From contig JAZSLJ010000012.1 in the NCBI GenBank assembly GCA_045535305.1, forward strand, positions 1 to 13,480: DNA of 13,480 nt. The letters run 5' to 3'. Position numbers and translations under genes: made by a program. The notes under the pieces were generated by a model. That model saw nothing but the letters and a program-made list of their open reading frames with translations, was not told the origin of the DNA and ran no database searches. Below are positions 1 through 6,489 of this stretch, piece by piece; position 1 is the stretch's first letter, and each line of letters starts with the position of its first letter. The stretch comes from UBA1081 sp045535305 (GTDB lineage: Bacteria; Bacillota; Clostridia; Oscillospirales; Acutalibacteraceae).

Positions 1-36
1 GGGGATGTAAAAAAAGCGAAGACCGTATAAAACCGC

Positions 37-80
37 AAAGAAAAAGGGGTTCTGCAGGTGTATTAAGCCTGTAGAACCCC
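37..80 (-). terminator. Rho-independent terminator, minus strand
   Basis: Positions 46-58 and 68-80 form a 13-bp stem with one G-U pair and a 9-nt loop. Read on the minus strand, the stem is followed directly by a T-rich run (the A-rich stretch 37-45 on the plus strand). This is the form of an intrinsic terminator for the leftward transcript that contains the GtrA gene. On the plus strand the stem is followed by AAAATTTT, so weaker bidirectional action is possible for a gene outside the window. Confidence 0.75.
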
Positions 81-130
81 AAAATTTTGCAAACAATCAA
101 AAAAATAATAATATTTTATGTTTTATACTA

Positions 131-218
131 CGAACAAAACTCGCCACTCGACGTACCTTTGTACGCCTTCGGGTATACAAAATCAATGCAAAAGCATTGA
201 TTTTGCTCGTTTTGTCCG
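131..218. other. Structured intergenic element, three-way-junction fold
   Basis: This gene-free stretch can fold as one closed structure. The outer stem pairs 134-140 with 209-215 (7 bp) and extends by 131-132 with 217-218 across one mismatch. Inside it are two hairpins. The first pairs 146-151 with 169-174 and 152-156 with 161-165 around a CTTT loop, with a 3-nt bulge. The second pairs 179-189 with 194-204 perfectly (11 bp) around an AAAA loop. No ORF with a ribosome-binding site lies here. It could be a dispersed palindromic repeat or the DNA of a structured RNA; the sequence alone does not decide. It lies downstream of the GtrA gene and before the terminator at 37-80, so it may be transcribed leftward. 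Confidence 0.5.
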
Positions 219-252
219 TTCTTCATCTTTTTTCCCTATCCCCTTAAAATGA

Positions 253-281
253 GCTGTAAAAAACTTTCGTTTTTTTACAGC
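253..281 (-). terminator. Hairpin after GtrA gene, weak terminator candidate
   Basis: Positions 253-263 and 271-281 form a perfect 11-bp stem with a 7-nt loop, 10 nt downstream of the GtrA stop codon on the minus strand. Six of the pairs are A-T, and the sequence after the stem has only four consecutive Ts. It may be a weak terminator or a 3'-end stabilising hairpin. The better terminator on this strand is at 37-80. Confidence 0.4.
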
Positions 282-291
282 CCCTTTAATT

Positions 292-762
292 TTATTCCTT
301 ATCTGTTTTTTCGTTTGTATTAATTGAATTTCTGAAAACTACAAAACGCTGGAACAGGTATTCTGTTACAAGGTTTGCAAACATTGTAACTGCAAGGATT
401 ATGTAGTCGGCAACAGCACTTTCCGCCGCATTGAATCTTACAGCCGCCATATCGCCGAGAATGGTTGAAACAGGGGTGAAAACCGCGTAGTATGCGGCAA
501 CCTTGAGCATCGCAATCGGTACATTGTTTGCAGATTTGAATGTGAATTTTCTGTTGAGTGTAAAGTTCCACAGGACAGATAAAATAAGTGCAGGCAGATA
601 GCAAGCCCAGTAGGAAAGCTCCTTGTCAAAAAGACGGGGCGGCACTTCTGTAAGAATGGTGAATGTTGCAGTCTGGATAAGTCCTGCAGAGGTTGAAAAT
701 AAAACAAATTTCAACACCTGTATAAAATTTTCCTTTTTTGAAAGCTTTGGAGTATCGCTCAT
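292..762 (-). CDS. GtrA-family membrane protein
   Basis: A 156-aa integral membrane protein of the GtrA family, small four-helix proteins thought to move polyprenyl-linked sugars across the membrane or to help glycosyltransferases decorate the cell surface. Hydrophobic segments lie at about residues 16-38, 50-70, 84-104 and 117-139. The family-like pattern WNFTLNRKFTF (65-75) follows helix 2, and a matching FQRFVVF (137-143) closes helix 4. The ATG at 762 is chosen because AAAGGA sits at 771-776 with an 8-nt spacer; a longer ORF from 804 would ignore this site. The tail is short and charged. The gene lies 67 nt after the phosphoesterase gene and has its own promoter candidate. No glycosyltransferase is adjacent, so the sugar substrate is unknown. 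The family call is fairly sure, the role is not. Confidence 0.82.
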   Translation of the reverse strand: MSDTPKLSKKENFIQVLKFVLFSTSAGLIQTATFTILTEVPPRLFDKELSYWACYLPALILSVLWNFTLNRKFTFKSANNVPIAMLKVAAYYAVFTPVSTILGDMAAVRFNAAESAVADYIILAVTMFANLVTEYLFQRFVVFRNSINTNEKTDKE

Positions 763-792
763 AATTATCATCCTTTCGTGCTCTTTAATTTT

Positions 793-820
793 ATAATAGC
801 ACATTTTTGCCCGATTGCAA
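793..820 (-). promoter_or_regulatory. Promoter candidate for the GtrA gene
   Basis: On the minus strand TTGCAA (815-820) is followed after 16 nt by TATTAT (793-798), preceded by TGC, which makes an extended -10. It lies 31 nt upstream of the GtrA start in the only sizeable gap of the left gene cluster. The -35 matches consensus at 4 of 6 positions and the -10 at 5 of 6. Confidence 0.5.
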
Positions 821-829
821 GAAAAATTA

Positions 830-1537
830 TTAATTTAATACTGCCACATCAAAAAGTAAAGCTGTAAATTTATCTGTTACAGCTTTATCTTCATGCCAAT
901 GACCGAAATACCAATGCTTGAATTTACATTCATACATTATCCATTCAAGAAATCCCGTAAATTCCATATCGTGCGGGTCGGGATAATATCCCATTCGCAT
1001 AATAATTTCTCTGGGTGCGGTATGGGTTATAATGTAATCAAATTCCATGCCGTTCTGTTTTAATGTTTGGGTGGCTTCTTTATATTCCGCATTGCAGGGG
1101 ATTTCTTCATCCCAATAAGAAAAATCTTTTTTACGCATATAGCGGTCAATGCTGTATGCACCGCCCATAGTGAAGAATTTTTTGCCCTCTATAACAAATG
1201 CTTGACCTCTCATCAGATGCAGAATGTTTTTGCGGATACGGTGAATTTTGCCGCCGTTCCATATTTCGAAAGGGTATTCGTAAAGCTCCTTAAAATTTTC
1301 GTGATTGCCGTCAACCCAAAGGATTGTGTACGGCTTTTTCGATAATTCGTCAAGCACCTCGTCAGCCGCTTTTCTTGCTTTCTCATCGGTTGAATATCTG
1401 TTCTTATTCATACCCACAAATCCGAAATCACCGCAGATTATAAGATAATCTTCACTTGTCCACGATGCTTCACATGGCATATTCAGTTCGCAGAATCGGT
1501 TTATATCACCGTGTGTATCGCCGGTTATATATATCAT
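830..1537 (-). CDS. Calcineurin-like metallophosphoesterase
   Basis: A 235-aa cytoplasmic protein with the full set of metal-binding blocks of the calcineurin-like phosphoesterase fold: GDTHGD (D7, H9), ICGDFG (D37), DGNHE (N78, H79), ITHTAP (H172) and FGHWHE (H213, H215). These bind a two-metal centre that hydrolyses phosphomono- or phosphodiesters. The protein ends shortly after the last block and has no signal peptide or extra domain. Its substrate cannot be read from the sequence; the superfamily includes protein phosphatases, nucleotide hydrolases and nucleases. The ATG at 1537 lies 4 nt after the stop of the rRNA methyltransferase gene, and its GGTGAG site overlaps the end of that gene, so translation is probably coupled. 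The enzyme-class call is secure, the cellular role is open. Confidence 0.88.
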   Translation of the reverse strand: MIYITGDTHGDINRFCELNMPCEASWTSEDYLIICGDFGFVGMNKNRYSTDEKARKAADEVLDELSKKPYTILWVDGNHENFKELYEYPFEIWNGGKIHRIRKNILHLMRGQAFVIEGKKFFTMGGAYSIDRYMRKKDFSYWDEEIPCNAEYKEATQTLKQNGMEFDYIITHTAPREIIMRMGYYPDPHDMEFTGFLEWIMYECKFKHWYFGHWHEDKAVTDKFTALLFDVAVLN

Positions 1538-1541
1538 TTAC

Positions 1542-2978
1542 TCACTCACCGTTGTTGCTTTCTTCAGTAATTTCTTGTAAATTGCGGTATTTGAAATAAT
1601 CCGACCAACTGCCGTGTTCCTTTGTTAATACGCATACCGTCTCAACATGACTTGTTCTCGGGAACATATCAACGGGTGTTACTTTTTTGACCTCGTAGCC
1701 TTTTTCTTTAAGGATTGCGCAGTCTCTTGCAAGGGTTGCTGGGTCGCAGGACACATAAACAAGCCTTTTCGGGTTCATTCGGGCTATTGTGTCGAGCAGT
1801 TCGGGGGCACAGCCTTTTCTCGGCGGGTCAACTATAATAACATCGGGCTTTATGCCTCTGTTTTTAAGTATTTCCGCTGCTTCGGGAGCATCTCCGCAGA
1901 TAAACTCCGCATTTGTGATATTGTTTATGCTTGCGTTGATTTTTGCATCCTCGATTGCTTCGGGGATAATCTCCACACCGATAACCTGCTTTACCTTGTC
2001 CGCCATGGAAAGACCTATTGTACCTGCACCGCAGTAAAGGTCAAGGAGAACATCATCCTTTGAAAGACCTGCATATTCAGCCGCCTTTTCGTAAAGTAGC
2101 TGTGCCTGGTCGTGGTTTATCTGATAGAACGAAAGGGGAGAAATGCGCACTTTTACGCCGCAGAGAATGTCCTCAATGTAGTCCGCACCCCATATTGTAT
2201 AACACTTTTTGCCTAAAATAACATTACTGTCGTTGGTGTTTTCGTTGACGGTTATTGATACGATGTTTTCGCACTCTTTGATGAGTGAAATAATCAATTC
2301 GTCTTTTTTCGGCAGATTATGTCCGTTTATGACCGCGCAAACCATAACCTGATTCGTTTCAAAGGCTTTTCTTATATAAATATGACGCAGCAAGCCCTTT
2401 TTTGTTTCCTCATTGTAAACGGTTATTGCATTTTTCTTAATCCATTTTTCAAAAATATTAAGAATCTTTGCAAATTCCTTCGGCTGTAAAAGGCAGTCGC
2501 GGCAGTCAATAACTCTGTGGCTGTTTGCGGCAAAAAATCCGATTGAAATGCCGTTTTTGTCGCTTCTTACGGGGAATTGCGCCTTGTTGCGGTAACGGTT
2601 TGCTCTGCCCGATTTTATAATTTCCTCAGGCTCAATGTCAATGTGTCCGATTCTTTCAAATGCATCTTTAACACGCTGACGCTTCATCTCACACTCGGCA
2701 GAGTAGTGAATATGTCTGAATGCACAGCCGCCGCATTTTTCAAAAACCTCGCAGTCGGGTATGATTCTCGCATCTGCGGCTTTCAAAATGCTTTTGATTT
2801 TGCCGATAGCGTAATTTTTTTTGGTTTTTATAATATGACATTCAATAACATCGCCCACAGCGGTATTAGGCACAAAGACAGCAATGCCGTCATAATGACC
2901 GACTCCGCTGCCTTCCGTTGTGATGCCTGTTATTTCAATTTCGATGTCCTGATTTTTGGTAAGAGGATATTTTTCCAT
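1542..2978 (-). CDS. rlmD: 23S rRNA (uracil-5-)-methyltransferase, RlmD/RlmCD type
   Basis: This enzyme uses S-adenosylmethionine to methylate C5 of a uridine in 23S rRNA (U1939 for RlmD in E. coli; Gram-positive RlmCD enzymes can modify both U747 and U1939). The 478-aa chain has an N-terminal TRAM-type RNA-binding domain (about 5-65), four cysteines that fit the 4Fe-4S site (C76, C82, C85, C162), an SAM motif DLYCGAGTIGL (313-323), VDPPRKGC (383-390), the catalytic cysteine in YVSCDP (C411) and the probable base in SHVETV (E446). About 24 residues follow the usual end of the domain. The ATG at 2978 lies 5 nt after the previous gene and has only a weak AAAGA site, so translational coupling is likely. 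The family is secure; whether it modifies one or two sites is not. The symbol could equally be rlmCD. Confidence 0.93.
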   Translation of the reverse strand: MEKYPLTKNQDIEIEITGITTEGSGVGHYDGIAVFVPNTAVGDVIECHIIKTKKNYAIGKIKSILKAADARIIPDCEVFEKCGGCAFRHIHYSAECEMKRQRVKDAFERIGHIDIEPEEIIKSGRANRYRNKAQFPVRSDKNGISIGFFAANSHRVIDCRDCLLQPKEFAKILNIFEKWIKKNAITVYNEETKKGLLRHIYIRKAFETNQVMVCAVINGHNLPKKDELIISLIKECENIVSITVNENTNDSNVILGKKCYTIWGADYIEDILCGVKVRISPLSFYQINHDQAQLLYEKAAEYAGLSKDDVLLDLYCGAGTIGLSMADKVKQVIGVEIIPEAIEDAKINASINNITNAEFICGDAPEAAEILKNRGIKPDVIIVDPPRKGCAPELLDTIARMNPKRLVYVSCDPATLARDCAILKEKGYEVKKVTPVDMFPRTSHVETVCVLTKEHGSWSDYFKYRNLQEITEESNNGE

Positions 2979-2983
2979 AGTCT

Positions 2984-4060
2984 TTAAATATATGAGATAA
3001 ACATATTGAACGCCATAAAGATGAGTACGGGCAATAAAGCGTTTGCGCTTGATACTCCGCCTTTACCTCTGAGATACATATGGTAAGAGAGTGAATCGAC
3101 GGATACCTGCCTGATGGCGCGTATATCTTTGAGTACCTTTTTCTTGTAAAAATAGTTGCCGAACAAGCCGAAAATAACGCTTGTAATAAGGAAAAGCGCA
3201 CCCATCATAAGGTATGATGTAACGGTGATGGGCGAAGTTAAAACAGCCATATAATAAGCGTAATATTCTTCGGTTATATTGCCCGATTCCATGGATTTTT
3301 GCATTTCATCCACAAGTGCGTTTGAATATTCAACGTATTCGTTATAAATTTCGGGTTTGAAGTTTTCGTAAACTGTTGCGGGAACAACTGACGAAAGCAT
3401 ATAGCATGAAAGAAAAATTGCAACAAGCGCCCAGCCGCAACCTGTCATTTTTCTGTAAAAACACCAGAAAAGAGAGAGCAAGCCTGCAGACCAGTTCCAG
3501 CTGACCTTTGACTTTTTCTCCTGCATATCGAGGAATTTGCCGATATACATATTGGAGTTTTTCTGAACATACTCTGCAACCTCTGTTACGGAAATATCTT
3601 CAATCTGTGTATCTGCACCGAAAATCATTCTTGCGTCTGCGGCATAGACGTTCTGATAGGGTGAAAAGTTGTTGGGATTGGGCGGAACATTGTAATTGCC
3701 GAAATCCTGTTCGAAAAATTCTTGTTCACGGCGGTTTTCAAAGGGCGGAAATTGGTCGTGTATAGTTTCGCGGTTTGCTTTGAGCCTTTCTCCGCAACGG
3801 GTACATACAGGCTCGTAATTAGCATTCTTTTCGCCGCATCTGGGGCAGGTTTTTAATGTGTCGTCGACTGTTTGCTTTGCTGAGGGTGCGACAGTCTGCC
3901 ATATAAAGCCTTCTGCGTGCTTATCGGCATTTTTACAAACGCCTGTTTCGTGCCAACAGCTTCTGTGATGAGGTGTGCCGCAAACGGGGCATACAACAAC
4001 ATCGTCATGTTCGCCGAATTTCTGATTGCATACAGGGCAATCAATTCCTGTGTAATTCAT
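2984..4060 (-). CDS. RING-type zinc finger, zinc ribbon and DUF2628 membrane protein
   Basis: A 358-aa protein of unknown function with three parts. Residues 8-42 hold a RING-like zinc-binding pattern (C8, C11, C24, C27, H31/H32, C35, C42) that resembles prokaryotic RING finger family 1. Residues 72-89 form a zinc ribbon (CPRC and CTRC). After a Pro/Asn-rich linker (about 105-140), residues about 147-205 resemble DUF2628, with WNWSAGLLSLFWCFYRKM (188-205), and hydrophobic segments follow at about 207-228, 280-303 and 340-356. The metal-binding half is probably cytoplasmic and tethered by the membrane half. The ATG at 4060 is chosen because GGAAG is 8 nt upstream; a GTG at 4069 would sit on that site. 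The gene is 21 nt after the PFL-like gene and 5 nt before rlmD. No ubiquitin-like or E2-like partner is nearby, so an E3 ligase role is not supported. Confidence 0.8.
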   Translation of the reverse strand: MNYTGIDCPVCNQKFGEHDDVVVCPVCGTPHHRSCWHETGVCKNADKHAEGFIWQTVAPSAKQTVDDTLKTCPRCGEKNANYEPVCTRCGERLKANRETIHDQFPPFENRREQEFFEQDFGNYNVPPNPNNFSPYQNVYAADARMIFGADTQIEDISVTEVAEYVQKNSNMYIGKFLDMQEKKSKVSWNWSAGLLSLFWCFYRKMTGCGWALVAIFLSCYMLSSVVPATVYENFKPEIYNEYVEYSNALVDEMQKSMESGNITEEYYAYYMAVLTSPITVTSYLMMGALFLITSVIFGLFGNYFYKKKVLKDIRAIRQVSVDSLSYHMYLRGKGGVSSANALLPVLIFMAFNMFISYI

Positions 4061-4081
4061 TTTATTCACTTCCGATTTGTA

Positions 4082-5440
4082 TTAATTCTTAAGGCTCTGC
4101 ATCGGTGCGGGGATTCTTCCGCCTCTGTTTATGAATTTTGCAGGGGATGCAGTATTTACGGGCATTACGGGACCTGAGCCCAAAAGTCCGCCGAATTCAA
4201 GCTCCTCACCCACGTTTTTACCGATTGCGGGTATAACTCTTACAGCAGTTGTCTTTGAGTTTACCATACCGATTGCCGCTTCGTCTGCGATAATCGCTGA
4301 AATAGTTGCGGCAGTTGTATCACCGGGAATAACTATCATATCAAGACCAACGGAGCAAACCGCAGTCATAGCTTCAAGCTTTTCGAGTCTTAAACAGCCG
4401 TTGCGAGCCGCCGCAATCATTCCTGCATCTTCTGATACGGGAATAAATGCACCTGAAAGACCGCCTACGTGAGAGGATGCCATTACGCCGCCTTTTTTAA
4501 CAGCGTCGTTGAGCATAGCAAGTGCCGCCGTTGTGCCGGGACATCCGCAACAGTCAAGACCGATTTCTTCAAGGATGTAAGCAACCGAATCACCGACTGC
4601 GGGAGTGGGAGCAAGGGAAAGGTCAACGATTCCGAAGGGTACACCGAGTCTTTTTGAAGCCTCCGTGCCTACAAGCTGACCCATTCTTGTGATTTTAAAT
4701 GCGGTACGCTTTATAAGGTCTGCCACCTGTGTAAGGTCAAGACCTTTTGATTTTGCAAGAGCCGCTCTTACAACACCGGGGCCCGATACGCCAACATTGA
4801 TTACGCAGTCAGGCTCACCTGCACCGTGGAATGCACCTGCCATAAAGGGGTTATCTTCGGGTGCGTTGCAGAACACAACAAGCTTTGCAGGGCCTATGCA
4901 GTTGTTGTCCTTTGTGCGTTCAGCCGCTTTTACAACGATTTCGCCCATAAGCTTAACGGCATCCATGTTGATGCCTGTTTTTGTTGAGCCTATGTTTACG
5001 CTTGAGCATACGTGCTCTGTAACAGCAAGAGCTTCGGGGATTGCTTCAATAAGCTCTCTGTCGCCGTGAGCAAAACCCTTTTGAACGAGAGCAGAAAACC
5101 CGCCGATGAAATTTACTCCGCAGGTAACAGCCGCTTTTTCAAGGGTAAGTGCAATTTTAACCGCATCCTTGTTTTCGCAGGCGGCAAGAATCATAGCAAT
5201 GGGAGTTACGGAGATTCTTTTGTTGATAATGGGAATACCGAATTCCTTTTCAATCTGTTCACCTGTTTTTACAAGGTCCTTTGCGTAGGTTGTGATTTTG
5301 TTGTAAATTTTGTCGCACACAACATCAATGTCGCTGTGACAGCAGTCAAGAAGAGAAATACCCATTGTGATGGTACGTATATCAAGATTCTCTTCCTGAA
5401 TCATTGTAATTGTTTCAAGAATATCGTTATGATTAATCAA
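4082..5440 (-). CDS. PFL-like protein, UPF0210 (DUF711) family
   Basis: A 452-aa soluble protein of the UPF0210/DUF711 family, related in fold to pyruvate formate-lyase but with no established reaction. The family-like N-terminus with LDIRTITMGISLLDC (19-33), the block GLDCCGCPGTTAAL (294-307) and the C-terminal NRGGRIPAPMQSLKN (438-452) support the call. No glycyl-radical motif of the RVxGY type is seen near the C-terminus, so a radical mechanism is not indicated. C297, C298 and C300 are the most conspicuous possible catalytic residues. The start is a TTG at 5440 with GAGGTG 7-8 nt upstream; the site overlaps the stop codon of the ACT gene. Members of this family are commonly next to a small UPF0237 ACT protein, as here, which suggests the two work together, perhaps with amino-acid control. 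Confidence 0.9.
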   Translation of the reverse strand: MINHNDILETITMIQEENLDIRTITMGISLLDCCHSDIDVVCDKIYNKITTYAKDLVKTGEQIEKEFGIPIINKRISVTPIAMILAACENKDAVKIALTLEKAAVTCGVNFIGGFSALVQKGFAHGDRELIEAIPEALAVTEHVCSSVNIGSTKTGINMDAVKLMGEIVVKAAERTKDNNCIGPAKLVVFCNAPEDNPFMAGAFHGAGEPDCVINVGVSGPGVVRAALAKSKGLDLTQVADLIKRTAFKITRMGQLVGTEASKRLGVPFGIVDLSLAPTPAVGDSVAYILEEIGLDCCGCPGTTAALAMLNDAVKKGGVMASSHVGGLSGAFIPVSEDAGMIAAARNGCLRLEKLEAMTAVCSVGLDMIVIPGDTTAATISAIIADEAAIGMVNSKTTAVRVIPAIGKNVGEELEFGGLLGSGPVMPVNTASPAKFINRGGRIPAPMQSLKN

Positions 5441-5451
5441 AGGGGTTCACC

Positions 5452-5721
5452 TCATATATTATGCATTGCATTAAAAATATCTTCGTGCATAGCTCTTATG
5501 GAAAGATTTTTCTCTTTGCCCAAAGCATCCATTTCATCAACGAATGATGCAAAATCTGTGTTGATTGCAGAGATGTCGGTCATCATTACCATAACGAACA
5601 TATCCTGCAGAACAGACTGTGTAACCTCAATAACGTTGATGTTGTAGTCCGAACATTTTGATGAAACAGCGGCAAGAATACCTACTGCATCCTTTCCTAT
5701 AACTGAAATAACAGCTCTCAT
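5452..5721 (-). CDS. ACT-domain protein, UPF0237 family
   Basis: An 89-aa protein that is essentially one ACT domain, the small-ligand sensing fold often used for amino acids. The glycine-rich turn GKDAVGILA lies at residues 9-17 between the first strand and helix; the rest shows a beta-alpha-beta-beta-alpha-beta pattern. There is no enzyme or DNA-binding domain, so it probably acts as a regulatory subunit, most likely for the PFL-like protein encoded 11 nt downstream. The ATG at 5721 has a strong GGAGG site made from the last codons and stop of the YhhN gene, a tight coupling of the two reading frames. The ligand is unknown. GcvR-type regulators have two ACT domains and are longer. Confidence 0.9.
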   Translation of the reverse strand: MRAVISVIGKDAVGILAAVSSKCSDYNINVIEVTQSVLQDMFVMVMMTDISAINTDFASFVDEMDALGKEKNLSIRAMHEDIFNAMHNI

Positions 5722-5725
5722 AATT

Positions 5726-6475
5726 TTATCCTCCTATAAATAATATTGAAAGCGCAAGCATTGTCTGCGCAAAAAAGTATGTGCCGATATTGAAATTTTT
5801 AAGGGGTATATTCCCATTGTCCGCTTTGTTGAACATAAGAAAAGCAATAGTTAAATCTGACAGAAAAAATGAAATTCCGCCAAAAGTAAGGCATAGTCCG
5901 CCAAGAATTGCATTCGGGTAGCCTGCCGCGATGTACTGCACCGAGAACATAAACGCATTTACCATCATCGGAACGAGTACAAGACCGTAACCTAAACACA
6001 ATGCACCTATCAACGGATTTTTGAGTTTTATCTTCTTTTTGAATTTAATGTAAAGGTATGAGCAGAAAATTACTGCTGCAATAAGTATTATGCTGATGAT
6101 TGTAATATGTTTACTTTTTGTAAAGTACTGATTTGTCGCCTTTGAAAATGCTATAAGGTAAAGAATGTGTGATGAAAAGAAGAAACAGAATCCAATGCCG
6201 AATAAAATCTTATTTCCCTTCTTGAGGTGGAGAAACACATCACCCACCCAACCAAGACACAAGCCTATAAGCATATGCTTTGCAAATTCCGATGTGTTGC
6301 CCGAATAACGGTAACACAAGAAGCCGATTGCAACAAACATTGTTGCACAAATCATCTTGTAACTGAATGATTTTACGCTTATGCCCGGTCTTTGAGCCAC
6401 AAGGAATTTAGGCACAAAAATCAGCTCAATTACTACTGCAAGTGAAACAAGTGTAATAAACAGCCATGTCTGCAT
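5726..6475 (-). CDS. YhhN/TMEM86-family membrane protein, putative lysoplasmalogenase
   Basis: A 249-aa integral membrane protein with about eight hydrophobic segments (near 4-22, 40-56, 68-83, 90-110, 122-143, 153-177, 189-214 and 228-247). Family-like features are LGWVGDVFL (74-82, D79) and GGISFFLSDLTIAF (199-212, D207), two membrane-embedded acidic residues that fit the YhhN/TMEM86 pattern. Characterised members (TMEM86A/B and some bacterial homologues) hydrolyse the vinyl-ether bond of lysoplasmalogens, giving an aldehyde and a glycerophospho-base. Anaerobic Clostridia often make plasmalogens, so this role is plausible but inferred. The ATG at 6475 has AAGGAAG 7 nt upstream. It follows the GDPD-like gene by 14 nt, and that neighbour's family would normally act on the expected product. 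Confidence 0.78.
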   Translation of the reverse strand: MQTWLFITLVSLAVVIELIFVPKFLVAQRPGISVKSFSYKMICATMFVAIGFLCYRYSGNTSEFAKHMLIGLCLGWVGDVFLHLKKGNKILFGIGFCFFFSSHILYLIAFSKATNQYFTKSKHITIISIILIAAVIFCSYLYIKFKKKIKLKNPLIGALCLGYGLVLVPMMVNAFMFSVQYIAAGYPNAILGGLCLTFGGISFFLSDLTIAFLMFNKADNGNIPLKNFNIGTYFFAQTMLALSILFIGG

Positions 6476-6489
6476 ATCAGCACTTCCTT

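Noticed and set aside
763..804. N-terminal extension of the GtrA protein to an ATG at 804
   Set aside because: The extension overlaps the promoter candidate and the AAAGGA site that serves the ATG at 762, and it adds a polar stretch outside the family's usual length.
4082..5440. Glycyl-radical enzyme (true pyruvate formate-lyase)
   Set aside because: The protein is much shorter than PFL, lacks a C-terminal glycyl-radical motif and has no activating radical-SAM gene nearby; it fits UPF0210 instead.
4131..5647. Plus-strand frames opposite the PFL-like and ACT genes
   Set aside because: They are antisense to strongly conserved families, have no suitable ribosome-binding sites and are repetitive in residue composition.
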